This document shows positions 22,101-32,832 of a stretch of DNA of 64,000 nucleotides, in pieces. Each line of letters opens with the position of its first letter. Position 1 is the stretch's first letter. Source of the stretch: Tieghemiomyces parasiticus (Eukaryota; Kickxellomycota; Dimargaritomycetes; Dimargaritales; Dimargaritaceae); the NCBI GenBank assembly GCA_027575765.1, contig JANBPT010000097.1, forward strand, positions 1 through 64,000, read 5' to 3'. The translations under genes were made by a program, and so were the position numbers. The notes below the pieces were generated by a model. The model was given only the letters and a program-made list of their open reading frames with translations, made no database searches and was not told the origin of the DNA.

Positions 22101-23595
22101 TGCGCTATACCTGGGCAATGTAGATGAGCGGATCCGTGTGCTCAAGGATCTGAAGCAGTATGCCCTGGCCTACACTGCGGCCAAGGCCCACGGGTTGGAG
22201 GAAGAGGCCGCCGCCATCTTACAGTTGGCGGGGATGCCCATCGAGGAGGTTGAACTTCCGGCTGACCTTACTGGGGCCGCGCTTTTTGTGCCCGCTGCGC
22301 CTGTGGTCCGTCAAGCTGACCTCAACTGGCCCCAGTTGGCGGTATCCAAGGGCGTGTTTGAGAACCTGTTCGCCAACCAGGCCGCCAGTAAGTCCGGTTC
22401 CGGTGCGGTGGCAGCGTCCGCCATGAGCCTGCTGGACGAGCCCGTGGCGGAGATTGGCGGCGACTGGGGTGGTGACGACCTTGACCTCCCTGGCCTGGAG
22501 GGGCCCTCCGATCCATCGGCTCGCGCGGACGCTACGGGCAGTCACGGTGACGACGTGGCCGACGAAGCTGGCGCCGGCTGGGACATTGACGACGATCTCA
22601 AGTTGCAGCTTGATGCTGAACTCGCCGCCGACGCCACCGCCAGTGTGGTCGGAGAGTTTTCCGCCCCGGCCCCGGGCACTCCCGAGGCCGACCTATGGAG
22701 CCGCAACTCGTCGCTGCCCGTGGACCACGTGGCAGCCGGAGCCTTCGGCCAGGCCATGCAGTTGCTCACCCAGCAGGTTGGCGTCGTTCACTTTGCGCCT
22801 CTCAAGCCACACTTTTTGGCCATCTACCAGGCCACGCAGTCTGCCCTACCGGGCAACCCCGCCCTGCCGGCCCTGAGCGTACCCGTACGCCGGACTCTGG
22901 ACGAGACAGAGCCCCGTCGCCTGCTCCCGGCCAACGCTATGGACCTACAGGCCCTCATCACCCAACTCCAGGAGGGATACCGCAAGACCACGGCCGGCCG
23001 GTTCGAGGACGCCATTGCGCTGTTCCGCAGCATCCTCCAGGCCCTCATGTTCACCTTGGCCCCCACAAAGGTGGTGGCTGACGAGACCCACCAGCTTATT
23101 CGCATCTGCCAGGAATACCTGGTGGGTCTGACTCTGGAGCGGGCCCGCCAGCAACTGGTCACACAGCCCGACCAGGTACGGCGCGTTCTAGAACTGGCGG
23201 CCTACTTCACGCACTGCACACTGCAGCCCGTGCACCAGCAGCTGGCACTGCGCTCGGCGATGGTGCTGCACTATAAGCAGAAGAACTTCCAGTCGGCCGG
23301 TAACTTTGCTCGGCGCCTCCTAGAACTTGCCCCGGCGACGGCGGTGGCCACCCAGGCCCGTCAGATTCAGACCATCTGCGACCGGAACTCGCGCGACGAA
23401 ATTACCCTCGAGTACGACCAGTATAACCCCTTCGTCGTGTGCGCCGCTTCCTTCACCCCGCTCTACAAGAACAGCCCCACTGCGGACTGCCCGTACTGTC
23501 ATGCGACATACCAGCCCAACCACACCAGCTCGGTGTGCCGTATTTGCGAGGTGGCTGAGGTGGGTCGTCAGGCCACGGGCCTGCGGCTGGCCTAG
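19146..23595 (+). CDS. COP1: Coatomer subunit alpha, five exons
   Basis: Alpha-COP (yeast Cop1/Ret1, human COPA) forms the outer COPI coat with beta'- and epsilon-COP for Golgi-to-ER retrieval and binds dilysine signals through its propeller. Exons: 19146-19163, 19395-19536, 19700-20278, 20457-21823 and 21961-23595, giving 1,246 residues. The first exon has only six codons (MQMLTK), and the second continues [19 protein letters not shown] as in all alpha-COPs. WD40 repeats fill about residues 5-320, with signatures [18 protein letters not shown] and [10 protein letters not shown]. The solenoid follows, with [14 protein letters not shown]. The C-terminal domain ends with two CxxC pairs (CPYCHA, CRIC) and [10 protein letters not shown], as in the family. 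All introns are GT-AG and frame-consistent. Confidence 0.97.
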
Positions 23596-24269
23596 ATTTG
23601 TTGGTGCTGAATCTTCCCCCATCCTGCTCTCTGACCTTTGTTCCGCCGCTTTACATTCCCTTCGCCTCACCTGGCCCGTATTGCTTCCATTCTACAATAT
23701 TTTTATTAACTTTTTGGTTTTGGCTTTCTCCGCACGATACTAGTCAGCGCTGTTTGGACCAGGCTGCAAGAGGGGTCGACGATATGCAAACACATTCACA
23801 CACTCACCTTGTTCCTCGCCCAATGGTTCGGAGTATTCGGAAGAGTTGTCGTTCCGACCCGAACCCACGTATAAATTTCACATAGCTACTCACGTTTCCA
23901 TGTCAGTAGCTGTAATGTAAACGGATTGGCCTGCGTTGAACTTGGGAATAGATGCATTTTTTATTGCTCGGGGTACCTGGGGCCAGGCATGTTCCATGGT
24001 GATTAATTATGCGGAAGGCAATCGGACTGGGCCCGACGTGTGCATAGAGGCCCACCCTTGCGGGGACTCCGAGGCCCGAGCGGTACCTGGTGGAGTTGCC
24101 CAAATGCCCACCGCAGAGTCACACGTTTGCCTTTCCATTCCGGCCGCTTATCCCATCCGTGGGCCCTTTACACCCTGTTGACTTCTCCGTTCTGCCCTCA
24201 TTCGCATCCCTTCCAACCCCTCATTCCCTTCTACCGTTACCTCCCCCGCTCACTTTTCAACACGCGACC
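23596..24269. other. Intergenic: alpha-COP 3' flank and SEH1 promoter
   Basis: About 0.67 kb between two plus-strand genes. The first part includes a T-rich stretch near 23698-23730 that may be the alpha-COP 3' end. The final 90 bases before SEH1 are CT-rich, as in other promoters here. No further coding sequence was seen. Confidence 0.5.
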
Positions 24270-25860
24270 ATGAACCAGTTGGTCCAATTTGATCCCGCTC
24301 ACGACGAGCTAATCGCGGACATGGAGTTTGACTTCTCCGGCACGAAGTTGTGCACGGTGGGGTCAGACCACACCATCAAGGTCTGGCAGAATCGGCCAGA
24401 AACCGGCCAGTGGAAACTACTCTCGAGTTGGAGCGGCCACGACAGTTCGCTCACCAAAGTGTGCTGGGCTCACCCGGAGTTTGGCAACCTCATCGCGACG
24501 GGGTCGTTCGACCGGACTGTACGAATCTGGCAGCAGACCTCGAACCAGAACTCAGCGGCGGGTGCCGGATTGGACACCGTGTACCCGAATGCTGACGGCC
24601 AGGTTGAGGAGCTCGCGGCTGAGGGCGGCATCAACCGCTGGCACCACATTGCCACCAAGAAGGATGCCCAGGGCATGATTGTCGATCTGGCCTTCGCCCC
24701 GCACTATATGGGACTTCAGCTGGCCGCTGCCTCATCCGACGGGTTCGTTCGTATCTATGAGACTGGATCACCCGTCCGTTTCGATAACTGGACGCTGGCC
24801 AGCGAAATCGACGTCAACGGCATCGCCGTCTACGCACCCTACCTGGAGCACCGCACCGACAGCGCCGACGAGGCCGAAACCACGACGCCCGCTGTCCACA
24901 CTGCCGCCGCCACCGCGACGACCACTTCTTTGGGCGCCCAGACAGAGGCGACTACTCCGGCGGGGACGGACTCCTCGGTCACAGGTGGGGCCAGTCACAC
25001 CGGTAATGGCGAGGACAGCCTCGCTGATGCCGCCGAGAAAAGTCTTTTGGTGCAATCCAATACGCTACAGGAGGCTGGTAACAATGTGTGCATCGCCTGG
25101 TGCCCCACGCGGTTTCTACCCAACACGCTAGCGGTCGGGTGCGGTCGCGAAAAGGACGCCAAGATTTACAGGTACATTAACAACCGCTGGGTGGTCTACG
25201 CCGTCCTGCCTGACCACACCGATATCGTCCACACCATCAGCTGGGCTCCCCAGGTCGGCCGGTCGTACCACCTCCTGGCCACGGGCTCACGCGATCACTA
25301 CGTACGCATCTTCAAAGTCGAGGCGTCATACGGGCACATCGCCCTTACCGAAACGAAGGACCTGGTCGAGGAGTATACCGCCAACGCCAGTAACCTCCAC
25401 ATCAAGGCCAGCCTCATCGCCGCCTTTAGCGACCACAATGCTGAGGTAAGCCCGAGGGATCTCTTCTTCGAACCCTGTGACAGCACAATCGTACTTTGCA
25501 GGCGACTAACCTCACAATGGATCGACATAATTTCGCCTCACCACCCTCTAATTGCGAAATTACATACCAGGTCTGGTCCGTATCATGGAACGTTACTGGT
25601 ACGATTTTGTCTTCGTCGGGCGATGACGGCAAGGTGCGACTATGGAAAGGTAAGTTTAGCAACTTCAACGACTCTCGTATGCAGGCCTCTTTGGGGTTAT
25701 CGCTATGGCTTGTTATATCCACTAACCTCTTTCGCATGGCAACCCTGCCTTCTTATATCTTTTTTAACCTCGTTCACACTCTTCTCTTTCGCTGCCAGCT
25801 TCGTCAACGGGAGAATGGAGCGAAATTCAGACCATTGCGACCGAACAGGGTTCCGAGTAG
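24270..25860 (+). CDS. SEH1: Nucleoporin Seh1, three exons
   Basis: Six-bladed WD40 propeller that pairs with Nup85 in the Nup84/Nup107 nuclear pore complex and with Sea4/Mios in the SEA/GATOR2 complex at the vacuole. Exons: 24270-25445, 25571-25649 and 25799-25860, giving 438 residues (yeast 349, human 360). The start is [20 protein letters not shown]. Blade motifs include [60 protein letters not shown] and, in exon 2, [19 protein letters not shown]. The extra length is a Ser/Thr/Ala-rich insert at about residues 192-256, between blades. The last exon encodes only 20 residues after LWK. Both introns are GT-AG and in frame. It is followed convergently by YOS1. Confidence 0.95.
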
Positions 25861-26130
25861 GTATGCGATGGGATCCTGTCTGTACCTTACTTGTCATATG
25901 GTTCAATGTACCCACACTTCGGCAACGGCTACTTAATGTATTCCGAACATGTAATGCCGTCGCTTATCGTCGTACATGTTTCAAAACATGCCCTCTCCTA
26001 TTAAGCTGAATTCGTAGGCAGGGACGAGTGACCGGTTTATTTTAAAAAATTGTGTGAATGGTCAGAGATAGGTAAACATGGTATAATCAAAAATTATAGA
26101 ACAGAGATGGTAGCGATGCGGTTATGCAGA

Positions 26131-26736
26131 CTAGCCGAGTAGAATTTCATACACGATCACAAGAGCGTTGATGGCGATCAAGGGAACTAGGTGAACAATA
26201 GGGGTAGCGATGACAGGGTGGGGAGGTGACATCGCCGTTAGCGGGCAGTTGTAGGATAGTGTATTTTTGATACCAATGGCTGCAAGCAGTACCCACCGTA
26301 ACGACACTGTAACATCCCTAGCCGGGTCAAATTATGCACTTACACCGTAGTAGAGTCCGCACAGCAGAGATGAGATTGATGAGACGGGCCTTGATGCTTT
26401 GGTTAGGGTCGTTGAAGCCCTGAAGTTGCGCTGACGACCAGCCGACTGGTTAGGTGACAACGAGTAGATGCAAGTCAAGCCAGTGGGTATATTTTTTGGT
26501 CAGGACGTTAATTCTCGGTGGAATCTGGCGCGACCATATGTGAAGACATTAAGGTTACAATTTACCAAGCCTGGTAAACGAGGGCGTCTCCAGTGTGCGA
26601 CAAGTAGAGCCTTCCAGCGCATCGAAAGGGGCCGAGTCATCCACTTACTTCGCGCAAGGAACCGCTGCTCATTCAGGATGGCAACGGCATTGAGCAGCAG
26701 TAGGCCCACATAGAACAATGTGCCCAAGGCGAACAT
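26131..26736 (-). CDS. YOS1: Golgi transport protein Yos1/IER3IP1, three exons
   Basis: Small integral membrane protein needed with Yip1-Yif1 for COPII vesicle function between ER and Golgi. Exons on the minus strand: 26736-26649, 26445-26344 and 26186-26131, giving 81 residues, the family length (human IER3IP1 82). Exon 1 gives MFALGTLFYVGLLLLNAVAI with NEQRFLAR, the first membrane segment and conserved ERFL-like end. Exon 2 encodes a soluble loop ending LINLISAVRTLLR. Exon 3 gives FPLIAINALVIVYEILLG, the second membrane segment, with the typical Gly end. Splice sites are GTAAGT with CCAG and CTAG acceptors, phases 1 and 1. It faces SEH1 with convergent transcription. No single exon is long enough to be noticed easily. 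Confidence 0.93.
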
Positions 26737-27221
26737 GGCGGCAGTTGTGACGAGGTGGTAGTGGGGCGTTCGGGATTAAAAACGGGGATGGGGGTGCTAG
26801 CGAGATGGGATGGGGAGAGTATGCAGGAATCCGGCGAGAAATGCAGAAGGAAACAGACGTGACAAAATGAAGTTGGGGAGGGAAGGGAATCTGGATAGAC
26901 TCCGATGCCAACCCAAAGCGGAGTTGGCGGTTCAATGGAATTGGCAAGGTTGCCAAACGACCCTCACCGATGTCCTCCCCGTCACGATTGGATTAGGGTG
27001 GTAAGCGTTCGACAAGCCACATCGACCGGACCCCGCTTGTATAATCTAAACCAGTTTGTCTTGTATCAGATCTAGTTGGTAGGTGCCACATAGGTGCCAG
27101 CGCTACATATTTCAATGGCTTCACCCGAAGTCCATCAAGACCCCCCTCAATTTAAGTGACTATTAAGTGTTTTATTGAATTGGAGGTCAAACGAGCGGCC
27201 AAGGCAGTCAGGCTCACTCAT
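26737..27221. other. Intergenic: YOS1 promoter and CFT1 3' flank
   Basis: About 0.5 kb between two minus-strand genes. Nothing coding is recognised. The part next to CFT1 (about 27100-27180) is AT-richer and probably includes its polyadenylation region. Confidence 0.5.
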
Positions 27222-30200
27222 TTAAAAGTAAGCTATATCCTGGCTGACCACCGCCAGGTCGCGTTCCACGCGTTCGAAAGTCGTGCCTACCTGGTGGCTC
27301 ATCTCCCGGCGGCGGACCAGGGGCAGTTGCTCGAGGTTCTGCCGGAGAAACGTAGCGTCGACCACGCCCTTGCTAGGGTTCACATTGTTTCGCTGAGCCT
27401 GTGGTACCAGCCGGTATGCGCGAGGGTTCAACCCGCCGACGTGCGGCACCGTGCCCACTAGATGGAGGTAGAGCCGTTGGAGACGTTTCGAAGCCTTCTC
27501 AGGGACAGTGGATACGGCGTACACGGCACCGGTTTCGGTGAAGCACAGACAGGATTGTTTCTGCGGGAGCTTGGTGGTCAGAGCATTCTTGGCACCCGGC
27601 TTGCCGCCCGCAGTCCCGCTGCTAATCACAGTAGCCGGCAATTGGGTTAGGGCAGCACGGCCCGGGAGGCGCTGGATGGCCACCACCTGACACCCGAGAT
27701 GAAAATCTGCCCGGCGGAGGAGCTTACGACCGGCGAACGACTGGATGTGGCGGGGCGAATAACTGAGGAAGTGCAGGTTACGCTCAGCATCGGCCACAAC
27801 GAAGTAGGAGGCCCGATCGTCGACCAAAAAATCGCCACACACGCTGGTCATAGGGAGGTAGTCCCGGCCCAGCATGGTAAGTTCGGCCGGGCCATCCTGG
27901 AACCCCACAAAACTGGCGCCTTTGCTCACGTCGCCCATAACTAGGAAGTTCTTGAATGCGGTGGCACTGGTGACATAGAGGAGCAGGTCGATGAAGGCGA
28001 TACTCTGAAGGGTCCGGCCGTCCTTCAGCTCCTTGGCGAACACCCGGGGCCCGGCCGGCACGACCAAGTACCCGTTAACCGATGCCACCGCCGTGACGGG
28101 CCCGCTCACCTTCTCGTGACACACATACTTGAGTTTAAACCCCGTCTGGGGTCGCCCAGGTTCCGGGACCACCTCGATGATGTCCAGGACATAAACTTTC
28201 CCCTTAGCTGCCCGGTCCTCACTGGCTACGGTGCACGTGCCGGCGGTCACATAAAACTTGCGGCCCGACACAGTCTCTCGACTCTTGAGGGCCAGGCATT
28301 TCAGATCCATGACGGAATCGTGAGGCTCCATATCGTAGCTATCTACGACCTCCCAGGTAAGCGGCGATATCAGCTCCAGACGGTACCGGTTGACCAGCGG
28401 GGGCATCCCCTGGGTGCTCACGTCAGCCGGACGCGGGGCCGGCGGTTCTGTCGCGCTGGGACGGGGTGGGGACAGCGGGAGGGGCGCACCGCCGGGGCGG
28501 TGGGCGGCTGCGCCGATAGCCTCCGCGATCTTCATATCGTCGTCCTCGTTCTCCCCAGGCAAGTCGAATGGGACGGGTCGCGAGGTGGCCACGCAGTACT
28601 GGGCCAGTCCCGGGTGGTAGGTGAGGTGGTGCACCGTTCGGCCCAGGGGAACGTGCCGCAGCGGCCAGGCGAAGTCATAGCGAAAGGCAGGGTCAAGCTG
28701 GCCAATGTGGAAGCGGCCGGCGGTGTCAAGTAAGACGAATCCGTGTGGGCACTGTGGATTATGGAATGGCGCGAAACCCGTGAGGCCCGTGGCAAACGGT
28801 GCGGTCGCTATATCGGTCGGGGCGACATCCGACTGGGGTGCTTCGTCCACCACTGCGGCGGATGCCTCTTCGTTCCCACCTGTCGCCTCCGCCGGCTCAT
28901 TGGCTGTACCCGGGGAGGCTGGTCGGTCCGGTTTGGGCCCAGTTCCGGCACCATCCGACCCGGACGCCGTCTCGACCTCAGCCAGAGCGGCCTGGTCTAG
29001 ACGTACCGGGTGAAGGTATGGGTGGGCGTTGGTGGGGGCCACGAAGGCCACGACCGGCCGCGGACCGGTAATGAAGAAGCCACGGTAGGTTTGGAGGTTA
29101 TGGAAGGCTGTAACGGCCGCAGGGGCGCGGTCAGGCAGCGTAGCGCCCGGATGGTCGTCGTGTGCGTACTGCAGGGCCGGCACGGGACATTTGACGAAGC
29201 GGAGGGCCAAACGAGCCAGTACGGCGCGTTCGTCGAGCCGGGGGCGCCGGTCAGAATCCGCTGGGGCGGTCTGCGGGTCACTAAGCCCCGGGACACTCCG
29301 GGCCACCAAGGCAGCGTGGCGTGAGTTGGCCACGTTGAGAAACGGCACCGTCTCAAGCGGATCCTCCTCGCTGGCCGTGTAGGACAGGCCGTGGTACATG
29401 GTCGCATTGTGGGCGGCGTCCACAGCGCAGAGGTAGACGTCGGCGGCGGTCGGGCCGAAGGCGTGGGCGCTTAGCAAATTGATCGGGGAGGTGGCGGCGG
29501 CAGTAGGGTCACCGGACGAGTCTGCGGACGGAGCGGCGGCGAAGGCCGCAGCTAGCGCGTCGTCGGCGACCACGCCCGGACGCTGGGCAAAGTCAGGCGC
29601 CGAGAACACGCGCTGTAAACCCGGCAAAGCATAAATCTCCAGGGTCCCAACCCGCGTAACTACAAAGCACCAGCACCGGGTGGCGCTGGCCGCTGATACC
29701 GTGTTTTGCAAGTTACTGACGTTGAACTCGTTAACGTCCTCGCCGCCACGGCTCGGACCGTTGGGGACCGCGGCGGTAGTTGGCGTAGGTACCGTGGGGG
29801 AGTAGAGTGGATCCTCATCCATGGAGTCGTAGTCAATCTCGTCCTCATCGTCGCGCGGCCGAAGTGTGAGTGGTGGGGCGGTCGGGGTAGCGGTTGCCGG
29901 TTGAGCTATGTCCACCCCCATGGTTGTAATGATCGGGTTGACGACGGCCGCGTCCTCCAGGCCGAAGGTTCGGGTTATATCAAAGTTTGGCGGGACTAGA
30001 TCGCGGAGGTATTGTAGACAGTTGTAGGTATCACCAAACAGGCAGGCGGCGGAGGCGACCATCCGGGCGAAGGCTGCCGGTAGAGGTAGGAACCGCAGGC
30101 GGCGGGCGGCGGCGTCCCAGGTGACGACAGCGACGGATGCGTCGTCAAGATGAAGGAGGGCGTATGGGTCGACCAGGGAGCAGGATGTGACGGTGGTAGT

Positions 30201-32441
30201 GGGAGATCGCGTAAAATCCTGCAGTTGAAGTTCGTGGACGGCCTGGAGGTCAGCGTCGAGGAGGCGCACACCGCCAGGGTAGACCTGGAGGACCAGGGTG
30301 GCGCCAGCCCAAGGGGTGGCCCCGAGGGTGGGGCCGTCCGTGAATGCCCCCGTCCGGTCAAGTTGGGTCAAGGATTCGCTGGCTGTCAGGATGATCGTGC
30401 TGCTCGGGCGGGAGAGGAAAAGGTAACGGTCATATGTGTCGTCCAACTCGGCGCCGTAGTCCAGGTTGGAGGTGGTGTAAAGGGCCGGGGCGGTCAGGTC
30501 GCGGAGCCGAACCGTCCAGAGGCGGTCGAACCCCGGGAGGGCGAAAGAAGTGAGCAAACGCGGCCGGACAGCACGCTGGAGGACACTGAGCCCGCCGGAT
30601 CGCTCGCTACCTGTTCCTAGGACCAGTTCAAGACGGCGGTCAAGCGTGACGGCATCATCGGTCCCCGCGGCCCCCACGCTAGCACAGGTAACAGGACCCA
30701 GGCCGCAAAGCGTGTCACACACGCGGAAGCGGTAGTGGGCGTACCATTTGGTGTTGGCGAAGGGATTGGCAAGGGCAGCGATAGCAGGGTGCGGACCGGA
30801 CTGGGAGTTGCCGCCACTGGGGGCGTAGAGGTCATCATCCCAGTCGTCATCATTGGCATCAGCCTCTGGCTTCACGGCCGATTCCTGTGGTGATGACTTC
30901 GCACCGTCGTGACCCTTAGCGGTCTTGTCCGTTATATCGTAGTTAAACTGGTGGGCACTACCCTTAGGCGGGACTTGGAACCGGATGAGAAGTGAGTCGC
31001 CTACGGCAGATCCGAGGAAGAGCAGGTCAGCGTTGAGCCGAGCAACGCACGCAGACACGGCGCTGCGGCCCACAATCACCAAACGCAGGTCTGAGACGCT
31101 CCGACCATGGCTGAGGCAACGCACCAGGACGAGCCGACCGTCGCATAGGGTGAGCAGCAGGGTCTCCGGGTCAAGGAACACCGCCTGGCTGCGTTCCAGC
31201 GCTAAGGGCTCAGTTGTGGCCGCCGCAGTGGCGTCTTCAATGACCGCACGGGTCAGAGGGAATGCCGTGTAGGGCGCCATGAGACCCATGGGATTCACTG
31301 ACACCCCCACCCCGGCCGACCCCTGGTCCAGGTGGATCACGGCGTTTGCAGCGATGACCATTACGCCGCCGGTCGGGGCCGGAGCGGCCACCAGCCGGAA
31401 GCAGTCGTAGGGCAGGTTACGGTGGTGGTTGATGGCCGGGGCCGTCTTATTGGTCAGGTCGAGTGACAGGACCACCACAGCGCAAGTGTCGCGACGGGTC
31501 TTGAGGTTACCTGTCCAGGTTACGTTGGGAGCCTCGTACAAGACGGCGAGAGTGGGTTCATAGTAGCCGTGGAGGAACGCAATGTCAATGACGTTGCGAA
31601 TGGGCGGGTCGAGGGTGGCCAGGTCTAGGACGAAACTAGGGAAGTAGGGCCACTGGGCACGCGGGTGACCTTGGGCGTGATCGAACGACGCGGGGTTCTC
31701 CTCCAGGCCGCGTTTTTGGGCGGGGTCATCCTCATCCAGCGACACAGCGGCGTGCGGGGCCGTGGCGGGCTCGAACGCGCCCAACGCGTCTGCCTGGCGG
31801 AGCGGGAGTACGGCTAACCGGTCGCGGTAGATCTGGAGCACGGCGCACCGGTGGGTCGGGTCCGTCACGACTCTAGGGGGCCAGGCAGACTCCAAGTAGT
31901 CTGCACGGAATTCGTCACGTTCGTAGTAGTGTAGGGAAACGGTTACCAGTCGATGGCAAGTTGGGGCGTACTCTAGTAGCGCCATCTTGGCCTCGGTGAA
32001 GCCGGCGAGCAGACTCAACCGACCATGTCGTTCGGTAGCCAGAGTTCGCACGAGGCACAGGGACGTCACCTCGCCTTGGAGGGCGGTGGACCAGACCAGT
32101 CGCAGCCGCGGGGTCCCCGCCCCCGTGCCGCCGGTCAGAGCGGAGAGAGTGTGAAATTCTGATGAGTCCATATCGCGCTGGCCGAAGGCGTCCCCGGTGG
32201 GTTCAGCATCGAGTCCTGCCTCGTCGGACTGGTAAGTATAGGCGAACTCAGATCCATCCCTGGGTTGCAGCCGCTGTGGGGGTACGCCTTCGAGATCGTG
32301 TTTGGAAACGGTGTAAACTTCAAGGAGGTTACCCTTGACGACAATCAGGTTGGTATCGTTTGCGTTCGTGAATGAGCCCGTCGCACAGTGGTGGACGGCC
32401 GTGGCCGGGAGGACCTCCTGGCAGATGGGATAGAGCGACAT
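27222..32441 (-). CDS. CFT1: Cleavage and polyadenylation factor subunit CPSF160/Cft1
   Basis: Scaffold subunit of the nuclear cleavage and polyadenylation factor, forming the core with the WDR33/Pfs2 and CPSF30/Yth1 homologues that reads the poly(A) signal. A single open frame of 1,739 residues, with no intron. It is longer than yeast Cft1 (1,357) or human CPSF1 (1,443). The start MSLYPICQEVLPATAVHHCA is typical. The N-terminal propellers (MMS1-like) include the conserved FPSFVLDLATLD and the acidic insert DANDDDWDDDLYAP. The C-terminal CPSF_A domain (about residues 1,390-1,700) carries KGKVYVLDIIEVVPEPGRPQ, FIDLLLYVTSATAFKNF and YFVVADAERNLHFLSYSP. Extra length lies in acidic and Ala/Pro-rich loops around residues 855-900 and 1,140-1,210. 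It heads a run of four minus-strand genes. Confidence 0.95.
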   Translation of the reverse strand: MSLYPICQEVLPATAVHHCATGSFTNANDTNLIVVKGNLLEVYTVSKHDLEGVPPQRLQPRDGSEFAYTYQSDEAGLDAEPTGDAFGQRDMDSSEFHTLSALTGGTGAGTPRLRLVWSTALQGEVTSLCLVRTLATERHGRLSLLAGFTEAKMALLEYAPTCHRLVTVSLHYYERDEFRADYLESAWPPRVVTDPTHRCAVLQIYRDRLAVLPLRQADALGAFEPATAPHAAVSLDEDDPAQKRGLEENPASFDHAQGHPRAQWPYFPSFVLDLATLDPPIRNVIDIAFLHGYYEPTLAVLYEAPNVTWTGNLKTRRDTCAVVVLSLDLTNKTAPAINHHRNLPYDCFRLVAAPAPTGGVMVIAANAVIHLDQGSAGVGVSVNPMGLMAPYTAFPLTRAVIEDATAAATTEPLALERSQAVFLDPETLLLTLCDGRLVLVRCLSHGRSVSDLRLVIVGRSAVSACVARLNADLLFLGSAVGDSLLIRFQVPPKGSAHQFNYDITDKTAKGHDGAKSSPQESAVKPEADANDDDWDDDLYAPSGGNSQSGPHPAIAALANPFANTKWYAHYRFRVCDTLCGLGPVTCASVGAAGTDDAVTLDRRLELVLGTGSERSGGLSVLQRAVRPRLLTSFALPGFDRLWTVRLRDLTAPALYTTSNLDYGAELDDTYDRYLFLSRPSSTIILTASESLTQLDRTGAFTDGPTLGATPWAGATLVLQVYPGGVRLLDADLQAVHELQLQDFTRSPTTTVTSCSLVDPYALLHLDDASVAVVTWDAAARRLRFLPLPAAFARMVASAACLFGDTYNCLQYLRDLVPPNFDITRTFGLEDAAVVNPIITTMGVDIAQPATATPTAPPLTLRPRDDEDEIDYDSMDEDPLYSPTVPTPTTAAVPNGPSRGGEDVNEFNVSNLQNTVSAASATRCWCFVVTRVGTLEIYALPGLQRVFSAPDFAQRPGVVADDALAAAFAAAPSADSSGDPTAAATSPINLLSAHAFGPTAADVYLCAVDAAHNATMYHGLSYTASEEDPLETVPFLNVANSRHAALVARSVPGLSDPQTAPADSDRRPRLDERAVLARLALRFVKCPVPALQYAHDDHPGATLPDRAPAAVTAFHNLQTYRGFFITGPRPVVAFVAPTNAHPYLHPVRLDQAALAEVETASGSDGAGTGPKPDRPASPGTANEPAEATGGNEEASAAVVDEAPQSDVAPTDIATAPFATGLTGFAPFHNPQCPHGFVLLDTAGRFHIGQLDPAFRYDFAWPLRHVPLGRTVHHLTYHPGLAQYCVATSRPVPFDLPGENEDDDMKIAEAIGAAAHRPGGAPLPLSPPRPSATEPPAPRPADVSTQGMPPLVNRYRLELISPLTWEVVDSYDMEPHDSVMDLKCLALKSRETVSGRKFYVTAGTCTVASEDRAAKGKVYVLDIIEVVPEPGRPQTGFKLKYVCHEKVSGPVTAVASVNGYLVVPAGPRVFAKELKDGRTLQSIAFIDLLLYVTSATAFKNFLVMGDVSKGASFVGFQDGPAELTMLGRDYLPMTSVCGDFLVDDRASYFVVADAERNLHFLSYSPRHIQSFAGRKLLRRADFHLGCQVVAIQRLPGRAALTQLPATVISSGTAGGKPGAKNALTTKLPQKQSCLCFTETGAVYAVSTVPEKASKRLQRLYLHLVGTVPHVGGLNPRAYRLVPQAQRNNVNPSKGVVDATFLRQNLEQLPLVRRREMSHQVGTTFERVERDLAVVSQDIAYF

Positions 32442-32832
32442 GATGACGAGTGGCGGAGTAATGAAATTGGCAGGCCCGCACCGGCCGGGTGTGGGATAGA
32501 CAACGGGAATAAGATCGTGTTCGTTACAAAGAATGGCAATCTGAAGTGTGACAGGGGGGGGACGTGCGGTTGGAAGGTGTATTTAGGCTGCCCTCTAGAA
32601 GTAAAGCTTCCGCATGCGCCCAATGTGACAGGTCTACACGATGGTGAGTGAGATTTGGCCTTCGGGTATTGTATGGTAAATCAATTATTTATTTGCGGTC
32701 CACCAGGTACGCTGCTCACTAGCACGTGTCGTGTACGCTGATTGAAATTTACGCACCAAACATCTGCGCCTACGCCCACGGGCAAACCGACCATACCTGC
32801 TCTCCCCGCATCGCATCGGCCCCACTACCGGG
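32442..32832. other. Intergenic: CFT1 promoter and EXO84 3' flank
   Basis: About 0.39 kb between two minus-strand genes. Short open frames only. It probably holds the CFT1 promoter and EXO84 polyadenylation region (AT-rich near 32670-32695). Confidence 0.5.
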
